From positions 1 through 34,742 of the IMG/VR virus record IMGVR_UViG_3300044960_000085: a stretch of DNA of 34,742 nt, one strand, 5' to 3'. This document shows, piece by piece, positions 15,040 through 21,865 of the stretch (positions are counted from its first letter, which is position 1; each line of letters begins with the position of its first letter). The notes under the pieces were generated by a model. That model saw only the letters and a list, made by a program, of their open reading frames with translations, searched no databases and was not told where the DNA came from. This stretch comes from a virus. The translations under genes and the position numbers were made by a program.

Positions 15040-15343
15040 GTGGGTTTGCCTGTCTGATGCATTCTATTCCATCGTGGCGCACCGGTCGCATCCCGGCACG
15101 CTCCTCGTGCGCGCCAGGCGCCCGGGCGACATCGAGCGGCTGCTGCCCGGTGCGCAGGTCCGGGTGACGCCCGGGGCGGACTACCGCTACCGGACGACGG
15201 CGCCGGCTGGCGAAGTCGCGGCCGCCCTCGCCAGGGCAGCGCAATCGATCGATTATGCGAACTTCAAGGCCAGTGTGCGGGACCCGGAGCTGGCTGGAGC
15301 CTACGGCCGGATCTGGCAGATCCTGGCCGATCTTCAGCGATGA
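15038..15343 (+). CDS. Conserved phage-associated protein, unknown function
   Basis: This 101-residue protein begins MWVCLSDAFYSIVAHRS and continues LLVRARRPGDIERLLPGAQV, DYRYRTTAPAGEV and SIDYANFKASVRDPELAGAY. I believe similar small proteins occur in other mobile elements, with no assigned role. GGAGCGAGG (15022-15030) precedes ATG 15038. It stands between MuF and gpG and its start is shared head-to-head with the leftward acidic gene, so it could belong to the same effector/immunity cassette. An in-frame ATG at 15020 is less likely. Confidence 0.7.
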   Translation: MWVCLSDAFYSIVAHRSHPGTLLVRARRPGDIERLLPGAQVRVTPGADYRYRTTAPAGEVAAALARAAQSIDYANFKASVRDPELAGAYGRIWQILADLQR

Positions 15344-15888
15344 TCACCATCGAGATCGACGACCGCGCCGTACGTGCGGCGCTCGCCGGCCTGGCGCAGC
15401 GGATGCAGGACATGCGTCCGGTGATGGCCGACATCGGCGAATACCTGGTCGAGTCCACCCGGCGGCGCTTCGCCGCCGGGCGCGCGCCGGACGGCACGCC
15501 CTGGGCGCCCAACAGCCCGGTGACGCTGCGGCGCTACCTCGCCCGCTTCGGCGGCTCTTTCCGTCGCCGCGGCAAGGGTCTGACCAAGGCCGGTGCCGCG
15601 CGCGCCGCCGCCAAGCGGCCCCTGATCGGGGAGACCCGCCGCCTATCCGGCGAGATCGCCTATCGCGCCGAGCCACGGGCGGTGAGCGTCGGCAGCAGCC
15701 TCGTGTATGCCGCCACGCAGCAATTCGGCGCGCGCCGTGGCCAGTTCGGCCGTACCCGCCGCGGCGCGCCCATCCCATGGGGCGACATTCCGCCGCGGCC
15801 GTTCCTCGGCTTGTCCGGCGGCGACCGCGGCCGGATCATCGACATCGTCGCCGATGCCGTCGGCCGCGCCGCCACCCGGGCGCCGTAG
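15340..15888 (+). CDS. Virion morphogenesis protein, Mu gpG-like
   Basis: This 182-residue protein belongs to the phage virion morphogenesis (gpG/tail completion) family: ITIEIDDRAVRAALAGLAQR at the start, GEYLVESTRRRFAAGRAPDG with TPWAPNS, RPLIGETRRLSGEIAYR and the end IPPRPFLGLS. It acts at head-tail joining. It begins in an ATGA overlap with the preceding gene. It is followed by about 110 bases that hold only a weak small gene candidate. Confidence 0.9.
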   Translation: MITIEIDDRAVRAALAGLAQRMQDMRPVMADIGEYLVESTRRRFAAGRAPDGTPWAPNSPVTLRRYLARFGGSFRRRGKGLTKAGAARAAAKRPLIGETRRLSGEIAYRAEPRAVSVGSSLVYAATQQFGARRGQFGRTRRGAPIPWGDIPPRPFLGLSGGDRGRIIDIVADAVGRAATRAP

Positions 15889-15895
15889 ATGCCGT

Positions 15896-16042
15896 TTGAA
15901 GCCATTTGAAACCCGTTTAAAAACCGCGATCGCGGCCCGGGTGGTATCCGACTACCTCCGCCGCCAGAAAATCGCTCCTGGGCCGTTCTGGCGGGCCGGC
16001 CATGCCGCCGGCGGTGCGACGCGCGTCGGTCTTATGCGCTAG
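15896..16042 (+). CDS. Candidate 48-residue protein (TTG start)
   Basis: The interval between gpG and the protease has an open frame from TTG 15896 reading LKPFETRLKTAIAARVVSDY, then LRRQKIAPGPFWRAGHAAGG. It looks helical and protein-like and includes A+T-rich codons (TTA AAA) uncommon in this genome. There is no Shine-Dalgarno, and it overlaps the chosen protease start by 41 bases in another frame. It may be a real small gene or just a spacer. Confidence 0.3.
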   Translation: MKPFETRLKTAIAARVVSDYLRRQKIAPGPFWRAGHAAGGATRVGLMR

Positions 16043-17066
16043 CGCGCTGGCCGGCAGCATGCCGGCCGTGATGTCGCATCCGGCCATCGCCGCGCAGTAC
16101 CCGCGTCCGCCTGCGGCCCCGCCACCAATGCAGCGGGCGCGCGTGCACGCGCTGGCGCCCGGCACCTGGCCGGCCGACCCCGAGCCGATCACGCTGGCGG
16201 CGTCAGACATCGCCGCCATCGCGGCGGCGTACGACCCGGCGCGCTACCAGGCGCCGGTGGTCATCGGTCACCCGGCCACCGACGACCCCGCGTGGGGCTG
16301 GGTGGTCGGCGCCTCGGCCGACGATGCCGGCCTGTGGCTGGACGTCGAGCTGCTGCCGGAGATGGCGAATCTGGTGCGGCAGGGGCGCTACCGGGCCGTG
16401 TCGGTGGCGCTGTGGACGCCCCAGGCGCCCGGCAATCCGACCCCCGGGGTCTGGGCGCTGAAGCATCTCGGCTACCTGGGCGCGGCGGCGCCGGCCGTCA
16501 AAGGGCTGGCGCCGACGCGGCTGCAAAACGACGGCGCCGCCGGCGCGGTCACCCTCGTCAAGGAGATACGCATGTCAGACAACGCACCGGCCGCCGATGC
16601 CGCGCGGCCCGATACGGCCACGCTGGCCGAGCGCGAGCGCGAGCTGGCGCGCCGCGAGGCCGCCATCGCCCAGCGCGAGCGCGAGCTGGCGCGCGCCGCC
16701 TACGCGCAGGAGATCGACGCCCACATCGGCGCCGGCCGTGTACTGGCCGCCGAGCGCGACTGCCTGGTCGCGCTGATGGAGCGGCTGGCGGCCTGCGACG
16801 CCGTGCAACTGGCCGAAGGCGGGGCACTGCCGGCCATCGACGCGCTGCGCGGGTTCATCGCCCGCCTGCCGGCGCGGGTGGACCTGTCCGAGCGCGCCGC
16901 CCCGCAGCAGCAGACGCAGGTGCAGATGCCGCAGGTGCCCGCCGGCTACCGGCTGTCGGAGCGCGGGCTGGCGGTGCATGTGGCCGCGCGCGCATACATG
17001 GCCGCGCATCCGGGCGTCGACTACATCGCCGCCGTCCGCGCGGTTCAGCTCAGCACGACGCACTAA
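16002..17066 (+). CDS. I: Head maturation protease, Mu I-like (with scaffold C-terminus)
   Basis: This 354-residue protein combines a protease (about 45-180) and, after M191, the scaffold. Family features are RYQAPVVIGHPATDDPAWGW, the conserved RYRAVSVALW (S134 is the candidate nucleophile position) and GVWALKHLGYLGAAAPAVKG. It processes the scaffold and capsid during head assembly. The start is uncertain: ATGs at 16002, 16059, 16071 and 16131 are in frame and none has a good Shine-Dalgarno; residues 1-43 may be untranslated. The adjacent capsid genes support the role. Confidence 0.85.
   Translation: MPPAVRRASVLCASALAGSMPAVMSHPAIAAQYPRPPAAPPPMQRARVHALAPGTWPADPEPITLAASDIAAIAAAYDPARYQAPVVIGHPATDDPAWGWVVGASADDAGLWLDVELLPEMANLVRQGRYRAVSVALWTPQAPGNPTPGVWALKHLGYLGAAAPAVKGLAPTRLQNDGAAGAVTLVKEIRMSDNAPAADAARPDTATLAERERELARREAAIAQRERELARAAYAQEIDAHIGAGRVLAAERDCLVALMERLAACDAVQLAEGGALPAIDALRGFIARLPARVDLSERAAPQQQTQVQMPQVPAGYRLSERGLAVHVAARAYMAAHPGVDYIAAVRAVQLSTTH
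16572..17066 (+). CDS. Z: Scaffold protein Z from an internal start of I
   Basis: Inside the protease gene, in the same frame, AAGGAG (16560-16565) stands six bases before ATG 16572 (MSDNAPAADA). This ribosome site is much better than any at the protease start. The 164-residue product is a charged coiled coil (ERERELARREAAIAQREREL) followed by a helical domain and a Gln-rich linker (PQQQTQVQMPQVPAGYRLSE), as expected of a scaffold. It mirrors the nested I/Z arrangement of Mu, giving more scaffold than protease. Confidence 0.8.
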   Translation: MSDNAPAADAARPDTATLAERERELARREAAIAQRERELARAAYAQEIDAHIGAGRVLAAERDCLVALMERLAACDAVQLAEGGALPAIDALRGFIARLPARVDLSERAAPQQQTQVQMPQVPAGYRLSERGLAVHVAARAYMAAHPGVDYIAAVRAVQLSTTH

Positions 17067-17075
17067 GGAGCCCCC

Positions 17076-17426
17076 ATGAGCGACCAATCCCGCCCCGTCC
17101 TGACGCTGACGGTGACCGCCGCCGGCGCGATCTCGGCCAACCGCTTCGTCACCGCCGCCGGCGCGCAGGCCGGCGCCGACGCCAACGCCATCGGCGTGGC
17201 GCGCACGGCCGCCGCGGCCGCCGGCGAGCGCATCCCGGTGGACGTGCTGGGCACCGTATCCGTGGAGTCCGGCGCCGCCGTCACCGCCGGCGCCACCGTC
17301 AAGAGCGACGCCTCGGGACGCGCCATTCCGTGGGCGACGTCCGGTGCCCGGCTGGGCATCGCACTGGAGGCCGCCACCGCCGCCGGACAACTGATCGAAG
17401 TGCTGCTCGTGTCCAACGCGGCCTAA
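17076..17426 (+). CDS. Capsid decoration/stabilisation protein (DUF2190-like)
   Basis: This 116-residue protein is rich in Ala, Gly and Thr with beta-strand patterns: LTLTVTAAGAISANRFVTAA, AIGVARTAAAAAGERIPVDV, TVSVESGAAVTAGATVKSDA and LGIALEAATAAGQLIEVLL. This is the DUF2190 fold that decorates capsids, placed directly before the major capsid gene. AAGGAG lies at 17065-17070, six bases before the ATG, indicating strong translation. Confidence 0.85.
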   Translation: MSDQSRPVLTLTVTAAGAISANRFVTAAGAQAGADANAIGVARTAAAAAGERIPVDVLGTVSVESGAAVTAGATVKSDASGRAIPWATSGARLGIALEAATAAGQLIEVLLVSNAA

Positions 17427-17441
17427 TCGCAGGAGAAGACC

Positions 17442-18377
17442 ATGCCCCAGATGAACCCGCAACAGGCGCGCGTCATCGATCCGGTCCTGACCGAGGTCGC
17501 GCGCGGCTACAGCAACGCCGCTTTCGCCGGCATGGGCCTGTTTCCGGCCGTGCCCGTGGGCGCCCGCGGCGGCAAGATCATCGCCTTCGGGCGGGAGCAC
17601 TTCCGCCTGTACAACACCGCCCGCGCACCGGGCGCGGCGGTGGCCCGGATCAGCAGCGCCTACGGCTCGCAGAGCTACGCCCTCGAGAACCACGCCATCG
17701 AGGAGCAGGTGCCGTACGAGCTGATGGAGGACGCATCCGTGGTGCCCGGCATCGATCTGGGCGCCGCCGCGGTGCGCCGCGGCCTGGACATCATCGGGCT
17801 GCGGCTCGAAAAGGCGCAGGCGGACCTCGCGCGCAACGCGTCCAATTACGGCGCGAGCAACAAGGTCACGCTGTCGGGCACATCGCAATGGTCGGATGCG
17901 ACGTCCGATCCGATCGCCGCGGTCGAGTCCTACAAGGAGGCCGTGCGCGGCCAGATCGGGGCGCGGCCGAACACGCTGCTGGTCGGCGGGCGCGTCTTCG
18001 CGGCGCTGAAGACGCACCCGAAGATCACCGACCGCATCAAGTACACGAGCCGCGATGTGGCCACGCCGGAGCTGATGGCCGCGCTGTTCGGCGTCGAGCA
18101 GTTCCTGGTGGGCGATGCGGTCTACATGGACGCGGCCGGCGCCGTGCAGGACGTCTGGGGCAAGGATGCGATCCTGGCCTACACCGCCATCGGCTCGGCC
18201 GCGGACGCGGGCCGCCCGAGCTACGGATACACCTACCGGCTCAACGGCGCGCCGATGGTCGAGGAGCCCTATCAGGACCGCAACACGCGCTCGTGGGTCT
18301 ACCCCGTCGTCGACGACGCCGCGCCCGTCATCGCCGGCGCCGACGCGGGGTTCCTCATCACCAACGCGGTGGCGTGA
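17442..18377 (+). CDS. Major capsid protein
   Basis: This 311-residue protein forms the icosahedral shell. Recognisable stretches are DPVLTEVARGYSNAAFAGMG with LFPAVPV, SYALENHAIEEQVPYELMED, LGAAAVRRGLDIIGLRLEKA, the P-domain-like RPNTLLVGGRVFAALKTHPK and ELMAALFGVEQFLVGDAVYM. This fits the HK97-fold capsid family of B3-like transposable phages. AGGAGA precedes the ATG. Following a decoration protein and preceding gp36/gp37-type genes, its position is standard. Confidence 0.92.
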   Translation: MPQMNPQQARVIDPVLTEVARGYSNAAFAGMGLFPAVPVGARGGKIIAFGREHFRLYNTARAPGAAVARISSAYGSQSYALENHAIEEQVPYELMEDASVVPGIDLGAAAVRRGLDIIGLRLEKAQADLARNASNYGASNKVTLSGTSQWSDATSDPIAAVESYKEAVRGQIGARPNTLLVGGRVFAALKTHPKITDRIKYTSRDVATPELMAALFGVEQFLVGDAVYMDAAGAVQDVWGKDAILAYTAIGSAADAGRPSYGYTYRLNGAPMVEEPYQDRNTRSWVYPVVDDAAPVIAGADAGFLITNAVA

Positions 18378-18616
18378 TGCTGCGGGCGCTACAGCCGATC
18401 GAGCACGACGGCAGGCGCTACGCGCCGGGCGAGCTGTTGCGCGTGGACGGTGCGGCCGCGGAAGCGCTCGTGGCCGCGGCCGCAGCCGAGCCGGCACCGG
18501 AGGACGCCGCGGCCGCAGCCGAGCCCGCACAGCAGGACGCCGCGGCCGCGACGCCGGAGGCGCCAGCCACCGAAGACGCGGCGACGCCGCGGCCGCGCGC
18601 CCGCAGGGGCGGGTGA
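18377..18616 (+). CDS. Small head-region protein with Ala/Pro/Glu tail (DUF7210-like)
   Basis: This 79-residue protein starts in a TGATG overlap with the capsid stop. Residues 1-37 (MLRALQPIEHDGRRYAPGEL) resemble the small protein at 19456-19659. The rest is low complexity with a repeated AAAEPAxxDAAAA unit and a basic end (RPRARRGG). The tail is probably disordered. The role is unknown, possibly head-tail joining. Confidence 0.7.
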   Translation: MLRALQPIEHDGRRYAPGELLRVDGAAAEALVAAAAAEPAPEDAAAAAEPAQQDAAAATPEAPATEDAATPRPRARRGG

Positions 18617-18631
18617 GTCCGGGGCCGCGCC

Positions 18632-19033
18632 ATGGCCGTCTATGCCACCGTCGCCGACCTCGTGCGGCGCTACGGCGAGGCCGAGATCCAGCAGCTCACG
18701 GACCGGCTCGATCCGCCCGCGGGTGCCATCGACAGCGCGGTGGCCGAGCGCGCCCTCGCGGATGCGGATGCCGAGATCGACGCGTATCTGGCCGCCCGCT
18801 ACGCGGTGCCGATGTCGCCGGCGCCGGCGGTCGTCGGCAGGCTGGCGTGCGACATCGCCCGATTCCGCCTCTGGGAAGACCGGGCCAGCGATGAGGTGCG
18901 CCGCCGCTACGAGGACGCCCGCCGGATGCTGGAGGCCATCGCCGCCGGCCGCGTGAGCTTCGCCGCGGAGCAGTCCGCCGTCGGCGTGGCCGCCGTGAGG
19001 CCGGCGCGCGTGATGCGCGATCTGGAGTACTGA
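18632..19033 (+). CDS. Head-tail joining protein, DUF1320 (Mu gp36-like)
   Basis: This 133-residue protein opens with YATVADLVRRYGEAEIQQLT, contains ALADADAEIDAYLAARYAVP and VVGRLACDIARFRLWED, and ends with the loop VGVAAVRPARVMRD. This is DUF1320, the helical connector-adaptor family (gp6/gp15-like). It forms part of the neck under the portal. No strong Shine-Dalgarno is evident, although GGGG stands upstream. Confidence 0.9.
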   Translation: MAVYATVADLVRRYGEAEIQQLTDRLDPPAGAIDSAVAERALADADAEIDAYLAARYAVPMSPAPAVVGRLACDIARFRLWEDRASDEVRRRYEDARRMLEAIAAGRVSFAAEQSAVGVAAVRPARVMRDLEY

Positions 19034-19036
19034 GCC

Positions 19037-19456
19037 GTGCTCGACGCCGAACCGATGATCCGCGAGCGCCTGGCCACGATCGACGGCGTGGCCGGTGTGC
19101 ACGGGCTCGCGGACCTGTCCATGGATGGCGTGGCCGGGTACCGGCTGCCGGCGCTGTACGTGGGGGCGATCGGCTACCGGGTGCTCGATGCGCAGGCCGC
19201 ACGGGCGCGCGTGGCGGTGCGTTGGGCCGTCATCGTGGCGGTGGCGTCGGCGGCGCGCGTGCGCGAAGGCAGCGCCGCGCGCGCTGCCGCGAGCGACATT
19301 GCGCGCGCGGCCTTCGCCGCGCTGCTCGGCTGGCAGCCTTCGGCGTCATGGCAGCCGATGCTGCCGGTCGATGCGCCGCAGCCGGAGTACGACAGCGGCA
19401 CACTGCTGTGGCCGCTCGCGTTCGAGGCGTCGTGCGTCATCGAGAGGACACCCTGA
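19037..19456 (+). CDS. Mu gp37-like neck/tail-terminator protein
   Basis: This 139-residue protein from GTG 19037 (GGAG upstream) has the Gp37/DUF1834 outline: MIRERLATIDGVAGVHGLAD, the central strands LPALYVGAIGYRVLD and VRWAVIVAVASAARV, and LLWPLAFEASCVIERTP at the end. It probably caps the tail tube or joins it to the neck. It ends in TGATG, coupling it to the next gene. Confidence 0.8.
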   Translation: MLDAEPMIRERLATIDGVAGVHGLADLSMDGVAGYRLPALYVGAIGYRVLDAQAARARVAVRWAVIVAVASAARVREGSAARAAASDIARAAFAALLGWQPSASWQPMLPVDAPQPEYDSGTLLWPLAFEASCVIERTP

Positions 19457-19659
19457 TGCGCGTCGAACTGCTCGCACCCCTGACCCATGAAGGCGTGGCC
19501 TACGCCGCCGGCGCGACCGTGGAGCTCGACGCCGAGCGCGCGCGCTGGCTGATCGGCATCGGCGGCGCGCGCGCCGTCCGCGCCGCGAATCCGGTGCTCG
19601 ACGGCACGGTCGACGTGCCGCCGGCCGAACCCACGAAGTCGCGTCGTAAAGGAGACTGA
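19456..19659 (+). CDS. Small DUF7210-like protein
   Basis: This 67-residue protein begins MRVELLAPLTHEGVAYAAGA and contains ERARWLIGIGGARAV, then a Pro/Lys/Arg tail (PPAEPTKSRRKGD). The N-terminal half parallels the protein at 18377-18616. It is coupled by TGATG to gp37 and followed two bases later by the tail-tube gene. The function is unknown. Confidence 0.7.
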   Translation: MRVELLAPLTHEGVAYAAGATVELDAERARWLIGIGGARAVRAANPVLDGTVDVPPAEPTKSRRKGD

Positions 19660-19661
19660 CG

Positions 19662-20414
19662 ATGATCTACTACTCTGGACAGGGGCGCGTGTACGTTGGC
19701 GCGCGCGATGCAAACGGCAACCCGCTCGCCATGCGCTGGCTCGGCAACGTGCCGGAGCTGCGGATCTCGCTGAACGTCGAGACCATCGAGCACAAGGAGT
19801 CCTATTCCGGCCAGCGACTGACCGACCTGCAGATCATCAAGGGCAAGGACGGCGAGTTCAGTTGCTCGGTGGAGGACTTTTCGGTCAAGAACCTCGAGCT
19901 GGTGCTGTACGGCACCACGTCTGCGGTGACGGCCGGCAACGTCACCGCGGAGACGCTGCCCACGGGCGTGACGGCCGGCCAGATCTACCTGCTCGCCAAC
20001 CAGCAGGTCTCGTCCGTGGTCGTCAAGGACTCGGCTGGCAGCCCGGCCACGCTCACCCCGGACACCCATTACCGCGTGCTCGCCGCGCAGGGCGCGATCG
20101 AGTTCATCAACGTCGGCACGTTCGTGCAGCCGTTCAAGGTCGACTACGCCTACGGCGCGGTCAACCGGCTGGCGATGTTCAAGAGCGCGCAGCCTGAAGT
20201 CTGGCTGCGTTTCGACGGGCTGAACACCGCAGACTCGAACAAGAGTGTCATCGTCGACCTGTACCGCGTCGTGCTCAATCCCGCGAAGGACTTCAGCCTG
20301 ATCGGCGAGGAACTGCAGAAATTCGAGCTCGCCGGGCGCGTGCTCGCCGACACCACGAAGAGCGACACCGGACCCCTGGGCCTGTTCGGCCGCGTGATCC
20401 AGCCCTCGGCGTAA
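19662..20414 (+). CDS. Major tail tube protein (siphovirus type)
   Basis: This 250-residue protein has the tube-protein pattern of long beta strands: YYSGQGRVYVGARDANGNPL, VPELRISLNVETIEHKESYS, IKGKDGEFSCSVEDFSVKNL, and near the end VIVDLYRVVLNPAKDFSLIG with EELQKFELAGRVLAD. AAAGGAG (19648-19654) gives a strong ribosome site, fitting an abundant structural protein. No contractile sheath gene accompanies it, so the tail is non-contractile. Confidence 0.85.
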   Translation: MIYYSGQGRVYVGARDANGNPLAMRWLGNVPELRISLNVETIEHKESYSGQRLTDLQIIKGKDGEFSCSVEDFSVKNLELVLYGTTSAVTAGNVTAETLPTGVTAGQIYLLANQQVSSVVVKDSAGSPATLTPDTHYRVLAAQGAIEFINVGTFVQPFKVDYAYGAVNRLAMFKSAQPEVWLRFDGLNTADSNKSVIVDLYRVVLNPAKDFSLIGEELQKFELAGRVLADTTKSDTGPLGLFGRVIQPSA

Positions 20415-20427
20415 TGGAGCATGACGC

Positions 20428-20757
20428 ATGGCCGTTCGCCTGTTCCGGGGCGATACGTGGACACGGGCATGGGAGCTGCGCGATGCGGCCGGCGCGCCGA
20501 TCGATCTGACGGGTGCCACCGCGCGGCTGCAGGTCCGCGATGACGCCGACGCGGTGCTGATCGGCGCCAGCACCGCCGACGGCCGGCTCACGATCACGCC
20601 GGGCGCGGGCCGCATCGACATGCGGGTGCCCTACGCGGCCACGGCGCTGGCGCCCGGCACCTACAGGTTCGACCTCGAGGTCACGCACGCCGACGGCACG
20701 CGCCGCACCTACGAACAGGACACGCTCGTCGTGCTCGCCGATGTGGCGCGGGACTGA
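20428..20757 (+). CDS. Beta-sandwich virion protein, BppU-N/Ig-like
   Basis: This 109-residue single-domain protein has LFRGDTWTRAWELRDAAGAP, IDLTGATARLQVRDDAD and GTYRFDLEVTHADGTRRTYE. This resembles the N-terminal domain of lactococcal-type baseplate BppU and other Ig-like virion decorations. It may attach adhesins to the tube or tail. It leads a block of four surface-type genes placed between tube and tape measure. Confidence 0.65.
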   Translation: MAVRLFRGDTWTRAWELRDAAGAPIDLTGATARLQVRDDADAVLIGASTADGRLTITPGAGRIDMRVPYAATALAPGTYRFDLEVTHADGTRRTYEQDTLVVLADVARD

Positions 20758-20781
20758 CACCGATGACGGGAAGCGATTTGC

Positions 20782-21054
20782 ATGAGCGACACGGTGCGCA
20801 TCGTCGTCCGCGAGCCGGTGGTGGTGGCGCGCTCGGAGGTGCTGCCCGGTCCGCCGGGCGGCATCCGCTACGTGCACACCCAGTCGTCGGCCGCGGCCAC
20901 GTGGATCGTCAACCACGGGCTCGGCGTGCGGCCCGCGGTGCAGGTGCTGACCACGGGGGGCATGGCGATGCTCGCCGAGATCGTGCACGTGGACAACAAC
21001 CAGTTGCAGATCCTCTTTGCGCAACCCATGGCCGGGCAGGCCGTGCTCAACTGA
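20782..21054 (+). CDS. Small tail adhesin-type protein with NHxLG motif
   Basis: This 90-residue protein has the short collagen-like step GPPGG, then the fibre-head pattern YVHTQSSAAATWIVNHGLGV and LQILFAQPMAGQAVLN. The same NHxLG...FAQ module forms the C-terminus of the next protein. Such modules cap phage fibres and may bind receptors or mediate trimerisation. Confidence 0.7.
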   Translation: MSDTVRIVVREPVVVARSEVLPGPPGGIRYVHTQSSAAATWIVNHGLGVRPAVQVLTTGGMAMLAEIVHVDNNQLQILFAQPMAGQAVLN

Positions 21055-21066
21055 CGGGGAATTGAC

Positions 21067-21852
21067 ATGATCGTCGGATCGAATCTCGACTTCGGGGGCG
21101 TCGCCCGCATCCTCAACCTGCCGGCGCCGGCCTCCGACCAGGAACCGGCGCGTCTGGCGGATCTGAACAGCGCCATCGAGGGGCTGGCCTGGAAGGACAG
21201 CGTGCGCGTGGCCACACAGTCGAACGTGAACCTCGCCAGCCCGGGCGCGTCGATCGACGGCGTGACGATGAGCGCCGGCGACCGCGTGCTGGTGCGCGCA
21301 CAGACCACCGCCTCCGAAAACGGCATCTACGTGTGGAACGGCGCCGCGGTGGCGATGACCCGCGCGCTCGACGCGAACAGCGCCGCCGAGCTCGAGCAGG
21401 CCGTGGTCACGGTCGAGGAAGGCTCCAGCGCCGGCGTCACCTACCGGCAAAGCGCGGTCAACTTCACCCTGGGCACGGATCCCGTCAACTGGACGACCTT
21501 CGGCACGTCCGCGCCGCCGGCGTCGGAGACCACCGCCGGCATCGCCGAGATCGCCACCCAGGCCGAGACCGACGCCGGCACCGACGATTCGCGCATCGTC
21601 ACGCCGGCCAAGCTGGCGTCGTGGTCCGGGCGCATCCGCCGGTACGCCACCAACGTCGGGGACGGCTCGGCCACCAACTACACGGTGACGCACAACCTCG
21701 GCACGCGCGACTGCCATGTCGCCGTCTACCGCAACAGCGGCGCCTACGACGTGGTGCTCGTGGATGTGGAGATGACCACGGCCAACACCGTCACGCTGCG
21801 GTTCGCGCAGGCGCCCGCCAGCAATGCCTTCCGCGTCGTGATCTTCGGCTAG
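21067..21852 (+). CDS. Tail fibre-like protein
   Basis: This 261-residue protein starts NLDFGGVARILNLPAP, a common phage-fibre N-terminus. It continues with beta repeats (VRVATQSNVNLASPGASIDG, GDRVLVRAQTTASENGIYVW), the fibre linker TTAGIAEIATQAETDAGTDD and the terminal head YTVTHNLGTRDCHVAVYR with TLRFAQAPASNAFRVVIFG. It is probably a receptor-binding or tail-surface fibre; the C-terminal head is paralogous to the preceding small protein. Confidence 0.78.
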   Translation: MIVGSNLDFGGVARILNLPAPASDQEPARLADLNSAIEGLAWKDSVRVATQSNVNLASPGASIDGVTMSAGDRVLVRAQTTASENGIYVWNGAAVAMTRALDANSAAELEQAVVTVEEGSSAGVTYRQSAVNFTLGTDPVNWTTFGTSAPPASETTAGIAEIATQAETDAGTDDSRIVTPAKLASWSGRIRRYATNVGDGSATNYTVTHNLGTRDCHVAVYRNSGAYDVVLVDVEMTTANTVTLRFAQAPASNAFRVVIFG

Positions 21853-21865
21853 CAGGTCCGCGCCC

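Noticed and set aside
14763-15062. Alternative leftward frame of 99 codons over the candidate immunity gene
   Set aside because: It is rich in Arg, Ser and Cys and disordered-looking, while the 14779-15039 frame reads as an ordinary acidic globular protein.
16482-17066. Protease and scaffold as two separate genes with a frameshift
   Set aside because: The frame is continuous from the protease into the scaffold, so an internal start explains both products.
16292-18376. Rightward frame running through protease and capsid and joining the 18377 gene
   Set aside because: Only the part after ATG 18377 is protein-like; the rest is an off-frame translation of known genes.
16575-18530. Leftward 651-codon frame opposite scaffold, decoration and capsid genes
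   Set aside because: It spans three well-supported rightward genes, is low complexity and has no recognisable motifs.
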